Shown: in pieces, positions 21,392-29,817 of the stretch
Layout of the letters: every line of letters begins with the position of its first letter
How positions within the stretch are numbered: the stretch's first letter is position 1
NCBI RefSeq assembly: GCF_015352985.1
Contig: NZ_JACYXF010000001.1
Span: 310,001-374,000, forward strand
Source: Noviherbaspirillum malthae
Lineage (GTDB): Bacteria > Pseudomonadota > Gammaproteobacteria > Burkholderiales > Burkholderiaceae_D
Direction of reading: 5' to 3'
DNA: 64,000 bases
Notes under the pieces: model-generated
Seen by the model: only the letters and a program-made list of their open reading frames with translations
What the model was told of the DNA's origin: nothing
Database searches by the model: none
Made by a program: the position numbers and the translations under genes

Positions 21392-21392
21392 G
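21358..21392. repeat. REP-like palindromic element overlapping the wzx stop
   Basis: CTCACCC (21358) pairs with GGGTGAG (21386-21392), and the centre contains CTCCGGGAG. This matches the common intergenic CTCACCC...CTCCGGGAGAGG...CCGGGGTGAGG repeat of many proteobacteria. It may also protect or end the upstream mRNA. Confidence 0.7.
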
Positions 21393-21615
21393 GGGAGCCG
21401 GCCTGACCCATTTTCGGGCCGGATCAATAGCAGTCTGTTAAGTCATTGAAATATTGCGTAAAAAGCCAGTGTTTTTGATGATAAACGCCTGGCAATAATT
21501 TAGACTGTCACCTTTCTTCGCCCGGCCCGCCGCCATCCATGGATGCCGCCACTTGTACGCCGTCGTCAGCGACGCAGCGCACGCGGCACGATCGCAGCGG
21601 CCATTGCTCAACTTC

Positions 21616-22746
21616 ATGTCGTCTTTTCTCATCAGTTTCATCGTTTCCGTCCTTCTGACGCTGTTCATCATCAAGCAGGCGCGCCGGCACCATGCGGTGT
21701 TCGACCATGATCTTGACGGCGTGCAGAAGGTGCATGTGCGCGCCGTGCCCCGCATCGGCGGCGCAGGCATTTTCATGGCCGTGGTGATCACGGCGGCCAT
21801 TGCCATGCTGCGCACGCCGCACATCGGGCAGGGCATCCTGATGCTGCTGGTCTGTTCCAGCGTCGCCTTCGCAGGCGGTTTCGTGGAAGACCTGACCAAG
21901 AACGTCAGTCCCGCGCGGCGCCTGCTGCTGACCATGGTGGCCGCCGTCATGGGCTTCTACCTGCTCGGTGCGCGCATCGAGCGCATCGACTGGCCGTATG
22001 CGACCTGGACCTTCAGCTACATCTGGCTGGCGCTGCCGCTGACGGTGCTGGCGGTGGCGGGCATCGCCAACGCGGTCAACATCATCGACGGCTTCAATGG
22101 CCTGGCCACCGTGGTCAGCATCACCATGCTGCTCTCGCTCGGCTATGTCGCGCTGCAGGTCAACGACACCTTCATCGTGGTGGCCGCGCTCGTGGTCGCC
22201 GGCGCCGCCGCCGGATTCCTGGTCTGGAATTATCCGGCAGGCCTGATCTTCCTCGGCGACGGCGGCGCCTATTTCCTCGGTTTCATGCTGGGAGAACTGT
22301 CGGTGCTGCTGGTGATGCGCAATCCCGAAGTCTCGACCTGGTACGCGGTGCTGCTCCTGATCTACCCGGTCTTCGAAACCCTGTTTTCCGCTTATCGCCG
22401 GCTGTTCCTGCGCGGCCAGTCGCCTGGCGCGCCGGACGGCATCCACCTGCACAGCCTGATCTTCCGCCGCGTCGTGGTCTGGGCCGTCGGCCGGCATGAT
22501 GCACGGGCGCTCAACCTCGGCAATGCGATGACTTCGCCTTATCTATGGATGCTGTCGCTGATGGCGGTGGTGCCGGCGACGCTGTTCTGGCGCCATACCT
22601 GGGTGCTGATGGGCATGGCGCTCCTGTTCGTCGTCAGCTATGTCTGGCTCTATGCCCGCATCGTGCGCTTCCGTTCGCCGCGCTGGATGATTGTTCGAAG
22701 GAAAAAGCTGCCTCGCCACAAGAAACGCGATCCAAAAAAGGATTAG
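21616..22746 (+). CDS. WecA/MraY-family undecaprenyl-phosphate sugar-1-phosphate transferase
   Basis: Inner-membrane enzyme that would start O-unit synthesis by adding HexNAc-1-phosphate to undecaprenyl phosphate. About 10-11 hydrophobic helices. Family motifs: NAVNIIDGFNGLA (Mg/catalytic Asp), FLGDGGAYFLGF, and DGIHLHSLIFRR (the His-containing cytoplasmic loop). The C-terminus is strongly basic. ATG 21616 (MSSFLISFIVS) is preferred; a TTG at 21553 adds 21 non-hydrophobic residues. The 224 bases before it hold no gene and no clear promoter. Confidence 0.85.
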   Translation: MSSFLISFIVSVLLTLFIIKQARRHHAVFDHDLDGVQKVHVRAVPRIGGAGIFMAVVITAAIAMLRTPHIGQGILMLLVCSSVAFAGGFVEDLTKNVSPARRLLLTMVAAVMGFYLLGARIERIDWPYATWTFSYIWLALPLTVLAVAGIANAVNIIDGFNGLATVVSITMLLSLGYVALQVNDTFIVVAALVVAGAAAGFLVWNYPAGLIFLGDGGAYFLGFMLGELSVLLVMRNPEVSTWYAVLLLIYPVFETLFSAYRRLFLRGQSPGAPDGIHLHSLIFRRVVVWAVGRHDARALNLGNAMTSPYLWMLSLMAVVPATLFWRHTWVLMGMALLFVVSYVWLYARIVRFRSPRWMIVRRKKLPRHKKRDPKKD

Positions 22747-22821
22747 CGCTGGCAACATCGCCGCTTCCTGCAGCATTCCTCCGCATTCCGTATAGTTTCC
22801 CTTTTTTGCACTTCTTCGATC

Positions 22822-24198
22822 ATGACCACTCTTTCCCAAAGCATCTTCAAGGCATACGACATCCGCGGCATCGTCGGCAAGACACTCGACAACGACGTTG
22901 CCGGCAGGATCGGACAGGCATTCGGCACCGCAGCCGCCAGGAAGGGCGAGCAGACCGTGGTCATTGGCCGCGACGGCCGCCTCTCGGGGCCCGAACTCGC
23001 TGCGGCGCTGGCGGCCGGTCTGCAGCGCGCCGGCGTCAATGTCATCGATCTCGGCGTGGTTGCCACGCCGATGCTGTACTTTGCGACTCATGTCCTCGAT
23101 GCGCAGTCCGGCATCATGGTCACCGGCAGCCACAACCCGCCCGACTACAACGGCTTCAAGATGGTGCTCGCCGGCGAGGCCATCTACGGCGACGCCATCC
23201 AGGGCCTGTACCAGACCATCGTCAAGGGCGACTTCGCCCAGGGCAGCGGCAGCTACCGCACCCACGACATCAAGGCGGCCTATCTCGAGCGCATCACCAG
23301 CGATGTGAAACTCTCGCGCAAGATGAAGATCGCTGTCGACTGCGGCAACGGCGTGGCCGGCGCCTTCGCCCCCGAACTCTACAAGGCCATGGGCTGCGAG
23401 GTCGTCGAACTGTTCTGCGAAGTCGACGGCAACTTCCCCAACCACCATCCCGACCCCGCCCACCCGGAAAACCTGCAGGACCTCATCCGCTGCCTGCAGG
23501 AGACCGATGCCGAGATCGGCCTGGCCTTCGACGGCGACGGCGACCGCCTCGGCGTGGTCACCAAGGACGGCCAGATCATCTATCCCGACCGCCAGCTGAT
23601 GCTGTTCGCGGCCGACGTGCTGACCCGCCATCCGGGCAAGGAAATCCTTTACGACGTCAAGTGCACCCGGCATATCGGGCCTTGGGTGAAGCAGCACGGC
23701 GGCGTGCCGCTGATGTGGAAGACCGGGCATTCGCTGGTCAAGGCCAAGCTGCGCGAAACGGGCGCGCCGCTGGGCGGGGAGATGAGCGGGCATGTGTTCT
23801 TCAAGGACCGCTGGTACGGCTTCGATGACGGCCTGTATGCGGGCGCACGCATGCTGGAGCTGCTGTCGCGCCTGGACGATCCGTCGGCGGTGCTCAATGC
23901 CTTGCCGCAGTCGAGCAGCACGCCGGAGCTGCACCTGCACCTGGAAGAGGGCGAGAACGTGTCGCTGATTGCGAAGCTGCAGCAGGAGGCGAAGTTTGCC
24001 GATGCGCAGGAGATCGTGACGATCGACGGCTTGCGGGTGGAGTATGCGGACGGTTTCGGGCTGGCGCGCTCGTCGAACACGACGCCGGTAGTGGTGATGC
24101 GTTTCGAGGGCGAGTCGCAGGAAGCGCTGGCGCGCATCCAGAACGACTTCAAGCGCGCCATTCTTGCAGCCAAGCCCGACGCCGAGCTGCCGTTCTGA
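22822..24198 (+). CDS. algC: Phosphomannomutase / phosphoglucomutase
   Basis: Interconverts hexose-6- and hexose-1-phosphates, feeding both manC (mannose-1-P) and rmlA/galU (glucose-1-P). 458 aa, AlgC/ManB type. FKAYDIRGIVGKTL at the N-terminus; phosphoserine S103 in TGSHNPP; metal loop D237GDGDR; C-terminal EGESQEALARIQ. The symbol manB would be equally acceptable. Confidence 0.93.
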   Translation: MTTLSQSIFKAYDIRGIVGKTLDNDVAGRIGQAFGTAAARKGEQTVVIGRDGRLSGPELAAALAAGLQRAGVNVIDLGVVATPMLYFATHVLDAQSGIMVTGSHNPPDYNGFKMVLAGEAIYGDAIQGLYQTIVKGDFAQGSGSYRTHDIKAAYLERITSDVKLSRKMKIAVDCGNGVAGAFAPELYKAMGCEVVELFCEVDGNFPNHHPDPAHPENLQDLIRCLQETDAEIGLAFDGDGDRLGVVTKDGQIIYPDRQLMLFAADVLTRHPGKEILYDVKCTRHIGPWVKQHGGVPLMWKTGHSLVKAKLRETGAPLGGEMSGHVFFKDRWYGFDDGLYAGARMLELLSRLDDPSAVLNALPQSSSTPELHLHLEEGENVSLIAKLQQEAKFADAQEIVTIDGLRVEYADGFGLARSSNTTPVVVMRFEGESQEALARIQNDFKRAILAAKPDAELPF

Positions 24199-24219
24199 GG
24201 CAGCGTTCCGGTACCGGTC

Positions 24220-25227
24220 ATGAAGATCCTGATCGTCCGCGTCTCCTCGCTCGGCGACGTGGTGCACAACATGCCGATGGTGGCCGACATCCTGCGCCAT
24301 CATCCGGATGCGCAGATCGACTGGGTGGTGGAGGAAGCCTACACCAGCCTGGTGCGGCTTAACACCGGCGTGCGCCATGTGATCCCGTTCGCGCTGCGGC
24401 GCTGGCGCAAGAGCCTGCTGGCCTCGCAGACGCGAGCCGAGATCCGCCGCTTCCGGGAGCGCCTGCGCGAAGACGCTTATGACTTCGTGTTCGATACCCA
24501 GGGCCTGACCAAGACCGGCATCGTCATGCGCATGGCAAGGCTGGCGCCGGGCGGCATGCGCTTCGGGCTGGCCAATGGCACCGAAGGCTCGGGGTACGAA
24601 GGCGTCTCGCGCATCTTTCATCACAAGAGCATTCCGGTCGACGTCCGTACGCATGCGGTCCTGCGCGGACGCCTGGTGGCCGCCGCGGCGTTCGGCTACA
24701 AGGTCGACACGCCCGCCAATTTCCTGTTGGCGCCGCCGCAAGTGGAACAGACGCCCGGATGGCTGCAGGAAGGCCGGTATGCCGTCTTCTTCCATGCCAC
24801 CGCACGCGCCTCCAAGCAATGGGCGCCGGAAAACTGGGTGGAAACCGCCGGCCTGCTGGCCGAGCGCGGCCTGCCGGTGCTGCTGGCCTGGGGCAGCGAT
24901 GCCGAAAAAGAGGATGCGCAGCGTCTTGCCGCGCAGATGGTCAATGCCACCGTACTGCCGAAACTCTCGATGATGGAAGCCGTGCTGCTGGCGCAGCGCG
25001 CGACGCTTGCCATCGGCGTCGATACCGGCCTCACCCACATCGCCGCCGCCTACGAGCGGCCCACCATCGAACTGTACTGCGATTCGCCACGCTGGAAGAC
25101 CGAGGGCAACTGGTCTTCCAGCATCATCAACCTCGGCGACCAGGGCGCGCCGCCCTCGGTGGCCGATGTCGCCAGCGCCATCACCAGCCTGCTGGGCGCG
25201 GCCGATGCCCGGCGCGCGCCGGCCTGA
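24220..25227 (+). CDS. waaC: LPS heptosyltransferase I
   Basis: GT9 enzyme adding the first heptose to Kdo in the LPS inner core. 335 aa. ILIVRVSSLGDVVHNMPMVADI at the N-terminus, FDTQGLTKTG, and FHATARASKQWAPENWVE; C-terminal GVDTGLTHIAAAYERPTIELYC. Followed after 13 bases by waaA, its usual partner. Confidence 0.95.
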   Translation: MKILIVRVSSLGDVVHNMPMVADILRHHPDAQIDWVVEEAYTSLVRLNTGVRHVIPFALRRWRKSLLASQTRAEIRRFRERLREDAYDFVFDTQGLTKTGIVMRMARLAPGGMRFGLANGTEGSGYEGVSRIFHHKSIPVDVRTHAVLRGRLVAAAAFGYKVDTPANFLLAPPQVEQTPGWLQEGRYAVFFHATARASKQWAPENWVETAGLLAERGLPVLLAWGSDAEKEDAQRLAAQMVNATVLPKLSMMEAVLLAQRATLAIGVDTGLTHIAAAYERPTIELYCDSPRWKTEGNWSSSIINLGDQGAPPSVADVASAITSLLGAADARRAPA

Positions 25228-25240
25228 ATCGGACGGCTCG

Positions 25241-26515
25241 ATGCGTCTTCTCTATTCCCTCGCATGGTGGCTGGCGCTACCTCTGGTGCTCGCCCGCCTG
25301 TGGCTGCGCGGCCGCAAGGAACCGGGCTACCGCCGGCATCTGGCCGAACGCTTCGGCTTCTATTCGCCGCCGCCGACGCGGCCGCTGCTGTGGGTGCATG
25401 CCGTCTCGGTCGGGGAAACCCGCGCCGCCGAACCGCTGATCGATGCGCTGCTGGCCGCCTATCCGCGTCACGCCATCCTGCTGACTCACATGACGCCCAC
25501 CGGCCGCGCCACCGGGCAGGCGCTGTACGGCAAGCACGGCGAGCGCCTGCGTCAGTGCTATCTGCCCTATGACACCAACTGGATGGTCGGCCGCTTCCTG
25601 CGCTACTTCAGGCCCGCCATCTGCATCCTGATGGAAACCGAAGTCTGGCCGAACGTGATGGCGCAATGCCGCCGCCATCAGGTGCCGGTGGCGCTGGTCA
25701 ATGCCCGCCTGTCCGAGCGCTCGCTGGCCAAGGCGCAGCGCCTGTCGGCCTTGATGACTGAAGCGGCGCGCAGCATGGCCTGCGTCGCCGCGCAGACCGA
25801 GGCCGACGCGCAGCGGCTGCGTTCGCTCGGCGCGCCGCATGTGGCGGTGACCGGCAGCGTCAAGTTCGACGTCACGCCGCCGCAGGCCGCCGTGGACAAG
25901 GGGCTGGCAATGCGCGCGCTGATCGGCGCGCGGCCGGTCTTCCTCTGCGCCAGTACGCGCGAAGGCGAGGAAAGCCTGATCCTTGATGCATGGAAGGAAG
26001 CCGGGTCCGGCGATGCCTTGCTGCTGATCGTGCCGCGCCATCCGCAGCGCTTCGACGAGGTGGCGCGCATGGCGCAGGAACGCGGGTTCGCAGTGCTGCG
26101 CCGCACGGCCATGGATGACCGTCCCGCCCCCGCCGATGTGCAGGTCTTGCTGGGCGACTCCATGGGCGAGATGTTCGCCTATTACGCAGCCTGCGACTTG
26201 GCCTTCATCGGCGGCAGCCTGCTGCCCCTGGGCGGGCAGAACCTGATCGAGGCCTGCGCGGTCGGCAAGCCGGTGCTGATCGGGCCGCATACCTTCAATT
26301 TCGCGGCAGTGAGCGAGGACGCCGTCGCCGCCGGCGCGGCATTGCGGGTCGGGGATGCCGGGGCGATGGTGAGTGAAGCCCAGCGCCTGCTGAAAGAGGC
26401 CGGGCAGCGCGAGGCGATGGCAGAGAGGGCGCTTGCCTTCGCACGCCAGCATCGCGGCGCGACCGCGCGCACCATGGTATTGCTGCGCGAGCTGATCGAA
26501 CGCCGTCTGTCTTAA
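25241..26515 (+). CDS. waaA: 3-deoxy-D-manno-octulosonic acid transferase
   Basis: Adds Kdo to lipid IVA. 424 aa GT30. N-terminal membrane anchor MRLLYSLAWWLALPLVLARL; FGFYSPPPTRPLLWVHAVSVGE; METEVWPN; GGSLLPLGGQNLIEACAVGKPV near the C-terminus. The TAA stop overlaps the stop of the convergent gene at 26512 (shared TTAA), so whatever inserted to the right did so right at the end of waaA. Confidence 0.95.
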   Translation: MRLLYSLAWWLALPLVLARLWLRGRKEPGYRRHLAERFGFYSPPPTRPLLWVHAVSVGETRAAEPLIDALLAAYPRHAILLTHMTPTGRATGQALYGKHGERLRQCYLPYDTNWMVGRFLRYFRPAICILMETEVWPNVMAQCRRHQVPVALVNARLSERSLAKAQRLSALMTEAARSMACVAAQTEADAQRLRSLGAPHVAVTGSVKFDVTPPQAAVDKGLAMRALIGARPVFLCASTREGEESLILDAWKEAGSGDALLLIVPRHPQRFDEVARMAQERGFAVLRRTAMDDRPAPADVQVLLGDSMGEMFAYYAACDLAFIGGSLLPLGGQNLIEACAVGKPVLIGPHTFNFAAVSEDAVAAGAALRVGDAGAMVSEAQRLLKEAGQREAMAERALAFARQHRGATARTMVLLRELIERRLS

Positions 26516-27534
26516 TCAAGGCGACCGGCGTGTGCCGCCGCAGCCTGGCCGGTACTCTCTCTGCCGAAGGCCTGAAAGTCGTCGATGAATTCACAGTTGA
26601 GCCCGGAGAGTTCCCTGGCGTTCTCCGGCGGCGGAAGATAAGTGCCCGATTGCCGGGTTGCGCTCACTTCCTTCCCTTTTTCGAAAATCACTTCGCCGGC
26701 ATATTTCACATAGGGCGCATAGCCTGAAACTTGCGCATGTCCATTGCCACCGGATGCCTGCGGGCACACGCGGACGGTACTATCCGGCATGGTTACGAAA
26801 ATATATTTTCGCCCATCAACAGGCGGCGCCGTATTCCTGGTCCTTGCATCTTCAAGAAGGCAGGCGCCGCCGGGTTGCCGGATCAAGGTGGAATGAAATT
26901 TCGTGTTTTTGTTGTATTGCAGCTCGGGGAATTTGATCAAGGCGGCCGCAGCCATGCGATATACAGCATCCGCTGCGCCGGTGCCTGCGTTTTCTCTCTT
27001 CATCCGGATCAGCCCGGCTCTTTCGCCGTTCTTCCAGAAATCAGTTTGTTCGTACTGCGCAGCCAATGTCTGCCTGTCGGAACCTGCCTTGGCAAGCGCC
27101 CCCGCATCGTCGGCGGTCAGAGCATTCCAGCCCCGGGCTTTCAACGACTTCTCTTGCAAAACGCTGGTAGAGGCCGCATGCCTTAACACGGGGAGGCCGA
27201 CCGGCTTTTCCGGAAACAGGCCGGGCGGCGATTCCAGGCAGGCCGATCTCGGCGCCTGGCTGATTCGTCCACACTCCGCGGCCAGCTCACCGGCGTCCCG
27301 TGACGGGAAGCGTTTGTGTCCGCCTTGTCTCTCCGGAACAGATAGAGGACTCAAGGCGCGCAGTTTGGCTGCGGTGGCAGCGCGAGACATTGCCGGACGC
27401 GCCGAAGCCGTAGTACTGGAGGCGACAGCGGTGGCTTGCGATGTTGCAGCCACAGAGGGAGATGGTGATTCGGTTCGATCGGGAGAGGAGGGAGACGCCA
27501 GCGAAGGCGGGTGTGAAATGATCGAAGGAATCAT
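26512..27534 (-). CDS. Unrecognised protein with secretion-signal-like N-terminus (candidate effector)
   Basis: 340 aa, no family recognised with confidence. The first 50 residues have 14 Ser and 8 Pro and no acidic residue before D19, with Ile at 2, 5 and 6: the composition expected for a type III secretion signal, and no Sec signal or membrane segment is seen. The middle (100-230) is mixed alpha/charged. The C-terminal module contains GRKYIFVTMPDSTVRVC, then YAGEVIFEKGK (A279-G-E281) and SGTYLPPPEN (from 296); this AGE...SGxYxPP spacing reminds me of a short module seen in assorted bacterial toxins/effectors (from memory, unverified). It lies in a lower-GC patch beside a kinase gene. No classic HrpB (TTCG-N16-TTCG) box was found upstream. 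Confidence 0.6.
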   Translation of the reverse strand: MIPSIISHPPSLASPSSPDRTESPSPSVAATSQATAVASSTTASARPAMSRAATAAKLRALSPLSVPERQGGHKRFPSRDAGELAAECGRISQAPRSACLESPPGLFPEKPVGLPVLRHAASTSVLQEKSLKARGWNALTADDAGALAKAGSDRQTLAAQYEQTDFWKNGERAGLIRMKRENAGTGAADAVYRMAAAALIKFPELQYNKNTKFHSTLIRQPGGACLLEDARTRNTAPPVDGRKYIFVTMPDSTVRVCPQASGGNGHAQVSGYAPYVKYAGEVIFEKGKEVSATRQSGTYLPPPENARELSGLNCEFIDDFQAFGRESTGQAAAAHAGRLD

Positions 27535-27951
27535 GGCTTTATTTCTTCAGGAGGCGGCAACCTGGATGAGTGGCCGAGTCCCATGGATAGTTCCGTCTCG
27601 CCTGCAGAATAGGGCAACCGGAGCACCTTGTCTTCCAGAACACTTTCACACGCAACGCTCCTATCTGCTCGTACGAACTTTTCGACAAATTCACCGCTTG
27701 GGCCGTAGAACCCTTTGCATATCCAAAGGCGGAAGACAGGTGCCGCTTGAGGAGTTGCTCGAACACCTTTCCGAGGATGGATGTCCGGAACTTCAATGAG
27801 TGCGGCTGCACGGCACAGCGTTTCATCGGCGGCATTTTCATAAGCGCTAATGGAACTCCGCGTCGTGTGGTGCTACCCATGATACCGACTTTCAAGTGTT
27901 GAAAGCCCGGGTTTTCCCATTCGACATTACGATGGCACTTCAATTGTCACC
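27535..27951. other. Interval between two divergent effector-like genes
   Basis: About 415 lower-GC bases that should hold both promoters. Besides the weak frame on the minus strand, a plus-strand frame from ATG 27566 to 27799 (77 codons) has AGGAGG 11 bases before its ATG; neither resembles a known family. Looked for HrpB, PIP and HrpL boxes without a convincing match. Confidence 0.4.
27539..27943 (-). CDS. Doubtful small basic hypothetical protein
   Basis: An open frame of 134 codons (113 from the internal MGSTTRRGV start). Basic, Cys-containing, no signal peptide or recognised domain. It fills the gap between two divergent genes and overlaps an opposite-strand frame, so it may be chance. 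A chaperone for the neighbouring candidate effector would be acidic, which this is not. Confidence 0.2.
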   Translation of the reverse strand: MKCHRNVEWENPGFQHLKVGIMGSTTRRGVPLALMKMPPMKRCAVQPHSLKFRTSILGKVFEQLLKRHLSSAFGYAKGSTAQAVNLSKSSYEQIGALRVKVFWKTRCSGCPILQARRNYPWDSATHPGCRLLKK

Positions 27952-28083
27952 ATGTTTTCCAAATTATCGACCTTGACCGCTTTCCGCCTTGGCAACGTCA
28001 CCAGCCCTTCATCAGGCGGCATCGCCTCGCATCCAGCTGAACAGCGTCAATCGCCGCTTCGGCAGTTCCTGTGCAGGAATTGA
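27952..28083 (+). CDS. Short frame with effector-like N-terminus, overlapping the kinase gene
   Basis: ATG 27952 opens 43 codons (MFSKLSTLTAFRLGNVTSPS, then SSGG...RQFLCRN) ending at TGA 28081-28083, 13 bases into the kinase frame. Ser/Thr-rich, no acidic residue in the first 29: it looks like the start of a secreted effector. The kinase frame is open only from 28041, so a single -1 shift between 28041 and 28081 would fuse the two. Either the gene is frameshifted, the base call is wrong, or this is a translationally coupled leader peptide. Confidence 0.4.
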   Translation: MFSKLSTLTAFRLGNVTSPSSGGIASHPAEQRQSPLRQFLCRN

Positions 28084-29393
28084 CGCCGTCATTGGCTGAA
28101 GAACGCAGTCGCCGCATTCAGGAATCGGACTCGGCACGGCTGCGGCTCTTCAACAATCTTCCCTCTCCGCCGACCTATGTGCGGGGCCGCATGTCCCGGT
28201 TGCATATGCTCGAAAGCAAGGACTGGCGTGCCGTCAAGAATGAGCTCAAACAAGCATGGATTAGCCGTCAATGGCAAGGAATGGTCTCGTCCGAATCGGC
28301 GGTACAAGCAGTCCATCACGCTGCAGGCGAACTTCGCAATCGCATTGATAATCCCGACGCATCGTTCACTGTCCCCGAACGCCTGCGAACGAAAGCGCAT
28401 GCCTATATCGATCGCAAGACAACGTCGCCGTCCTATCACAGTGAAGCGCGTGGAGCGATATTCCTATGCAAGGGCACTGACCTTGCTGCCGACATCATTC
28501 GTTCGGAAAATAATGAGTTCTTTCGTGAGGTGACTGACAATAAAAAGAAATTGCGGCAACGTGTCCAGCGTGAGCAGCAGGTGCGGGCGAATGTTGGAAA
28601 AAAACTGGGCCAAGGAGATTTCGGCGAAGTGCGCATCTTCGAGCACCTTGCCAAAGACGGTGCAAAACTTGTCGCTGCCAAGATTCCCAAGCTGCGTAAT
28701 GCGAACGGCGACCGGATTCGGAACGATTCTATCGAACACGAATACAACATACTGACCCGCCTTGGGAGTGAGCCCGGCTTCTCCGAGCTTCGCGACTTCG
28801 CAAGGATTCGCGAACTTGATTATCTTTTCATGGACCTTCAGATACGGGGAGGCCTTGACAAGGTATTGAATGAATTAAGGAGACGTACCGATCTGACGAA
28901 TGAGCAGAAGAGCATCATTGTGCGCAGCCTTGCGCAACAGATGATCGAGGCGCTAAGCAGCATGCACGCGGCGGGAGTCAAGCATCGCGACTTCAAGCCG
29001 GCAAACCTGCTGATGTCAAAACGCGGGCATGTCGTCGTCTCGGACTTCGGCTTGGCAACCAGCGAGGAAAAAGTTCGTGTCCCCGTCGGCACGCGTGAAA
29101 TCTGGCCTCCCGAAGCCTATGACCACCAGCGGCGGGGGAACGCCAACAACGTTGATTTTGACAAATATGCGCTGGGCTTCACGTTGCAGTTATTTGCACA
29201 ATGCCTGCAGGAGCCGGCTGTATCGCCGCTGGCCGATATTGCGCAAGCGCTGATGGCAGACGATCCTTCCAATCGTCCCGATCTGAGTCGGATTCTTGAG
29301 CGTGAGTACTTCAATGAAACAACGTATCCGGAAGGCCAACTGATCGAGATGATCGACGGTGAGCGCAGGCGCGAACGCGGAGAGGAAACCTGA
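28071..29393 (+). CDS. Eukaryotic-like Ser/Thr protein kinase (candidate secreted effector)
   Basis: 440 aa from GTG 28071. Residues 1-170 are a helical, charged region without recognised domain. The kinase domain follows: Gly-loop G180-Q-G182-D-F-G185-E-V, VAAK with K204, catalytic loop HRDFKPANLL with D307, K309 and N312, DFGLA with D325, and GTREIWPPEA in place of GTxxYMAPE. All catalytic residues are present, so it should be active. No transmembrane segment or PASTA/sensor domain as in bacterial PknB-type kinases, which favours a cytosolic or exported enzyme. GTG with no clear ribosome site is a poor start; see the overlapping frame at 27952. The third quarter of the gene is clearly lower in GC than neighbouring genes. 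Confidence 0.85.
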   Translation: MQELTPSLAEERSRRIQESDSARLRLFNNLPSPPTYVRGRMSRLHMLESKDWRAVKNELKQAWISRQWQGMVSSESAVQAVHHAAGELRNRIDNPDASFTVPERLRTKAHAYIDRKTTSPSYHSEARGAIFLCKGTDLAADIIRSENNEFFREVTDNKKKLRQRVQREQQVRANVGKKLGQGDFGEVRIFEHLAKDGAKLVAAKIPKLRNANGDRIRNDSIEHEYNILTRLGSEPGFSELRDFARIRELDYLFMDLQIRGGLDKVLNELRRRTDLTNEQKSIIVRSLAQQMIEALSSMHAAGVKHRDFKPANLLMSKRGHVVVSDFGLATSEEKVRVPVGTREIWPPEAYDHQRRGNANNVDFDKYALGFTLQLFAQCLQEPAVSPLADIAQALMADDPSNRPDLSRILEREYFNETTYPEGQLIEMIDGERRRERGEET

Positions 29394-29416
29394 CGAATGC
29401 CATCGGCCGGGACCGA

Positions 29417-29815
29417 TCACTGGCCTGGCTTCCTCCATATCGGCGCGACAGGCAATTGCTCCATGCTGGAATCTTGTTTCGCCAGCGTGGCCGGGGCATC
29501 GGATTCAGACTTCTCCTGCGCTAGGGAAGTATCGACCGCCGCGGTATCCAAAAATGGCTTCTCGTCCCGCTGCGCACGCAGCATGTCGAGATTGCGCCGG
29601 ATGCGCGCATCGTGCGGCGCGAGCAGGTTCGCGCGCTCCAGCAGGATCAGCGCGGAACGAACATCGCCGTCGCGGACTTTTTGCAAGGCGAATTCGTTGA
29701 GCACCACCGGATTGAAATGGTCGTAGCGCATCGCCGGCGCGGCGGTGTCGGCTGCGTGGACCGCATTCGAAGCGCAGGCGAAGAGGAGGCCGAGTGAAAG
29801 CAGGAAGGAACGCAT
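29417..29815 (-). CDS. Small exported TPR-like protein at the end of the bcs operon
   Basis: 132 aa. Sec signal peptide MRSFLLSLGLLFACASNAVHA; mature part contains one or two TPR-like helices (NEFALQKVRDGDVRSALILLERANLLAPHD, shown here only by its span of about residues 40-70) and a polar C-terminus. It begins 2 bases after the bcsC stop, so it is co-transcribed with the cellulose genes and probably acts in the periplasm alongside BcsC. No characterised Bcs subunit matches that I recognise. Confidence 0.7.
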   Translation of the reverse strand: MRSFLLSLGLLFACASNAVHAADTAAPAMRYDHFNPVVLNEFALQKVRDGDVRSALILLERANLLAPHDARIRRNLDMLRAQRDEKPFLDTAAVDTSLAQEKSESDAPATLAKQDSSMEQLPVAPIWRKPGQ

Positions 29816-29817
29816 GA

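Noticed and set aside
26903..27799. A 298-residue plus-strand frame across the candidate effector
   Set aside because: Mostly antisense of the 26512-27534 gene. Only its last part (27566-27799) is free of that overlap, and it has no recognisable feature beyond an AGGAGG.
27787..27883. HrpL-like boxes (GGAACT...) before the kinase
   Set aside because: Two GGAACT words exist (27787 and 27852) but no CCACnnA at 15-16 bases; HrpB/PIP TTCG pairs also lack the right spacing.
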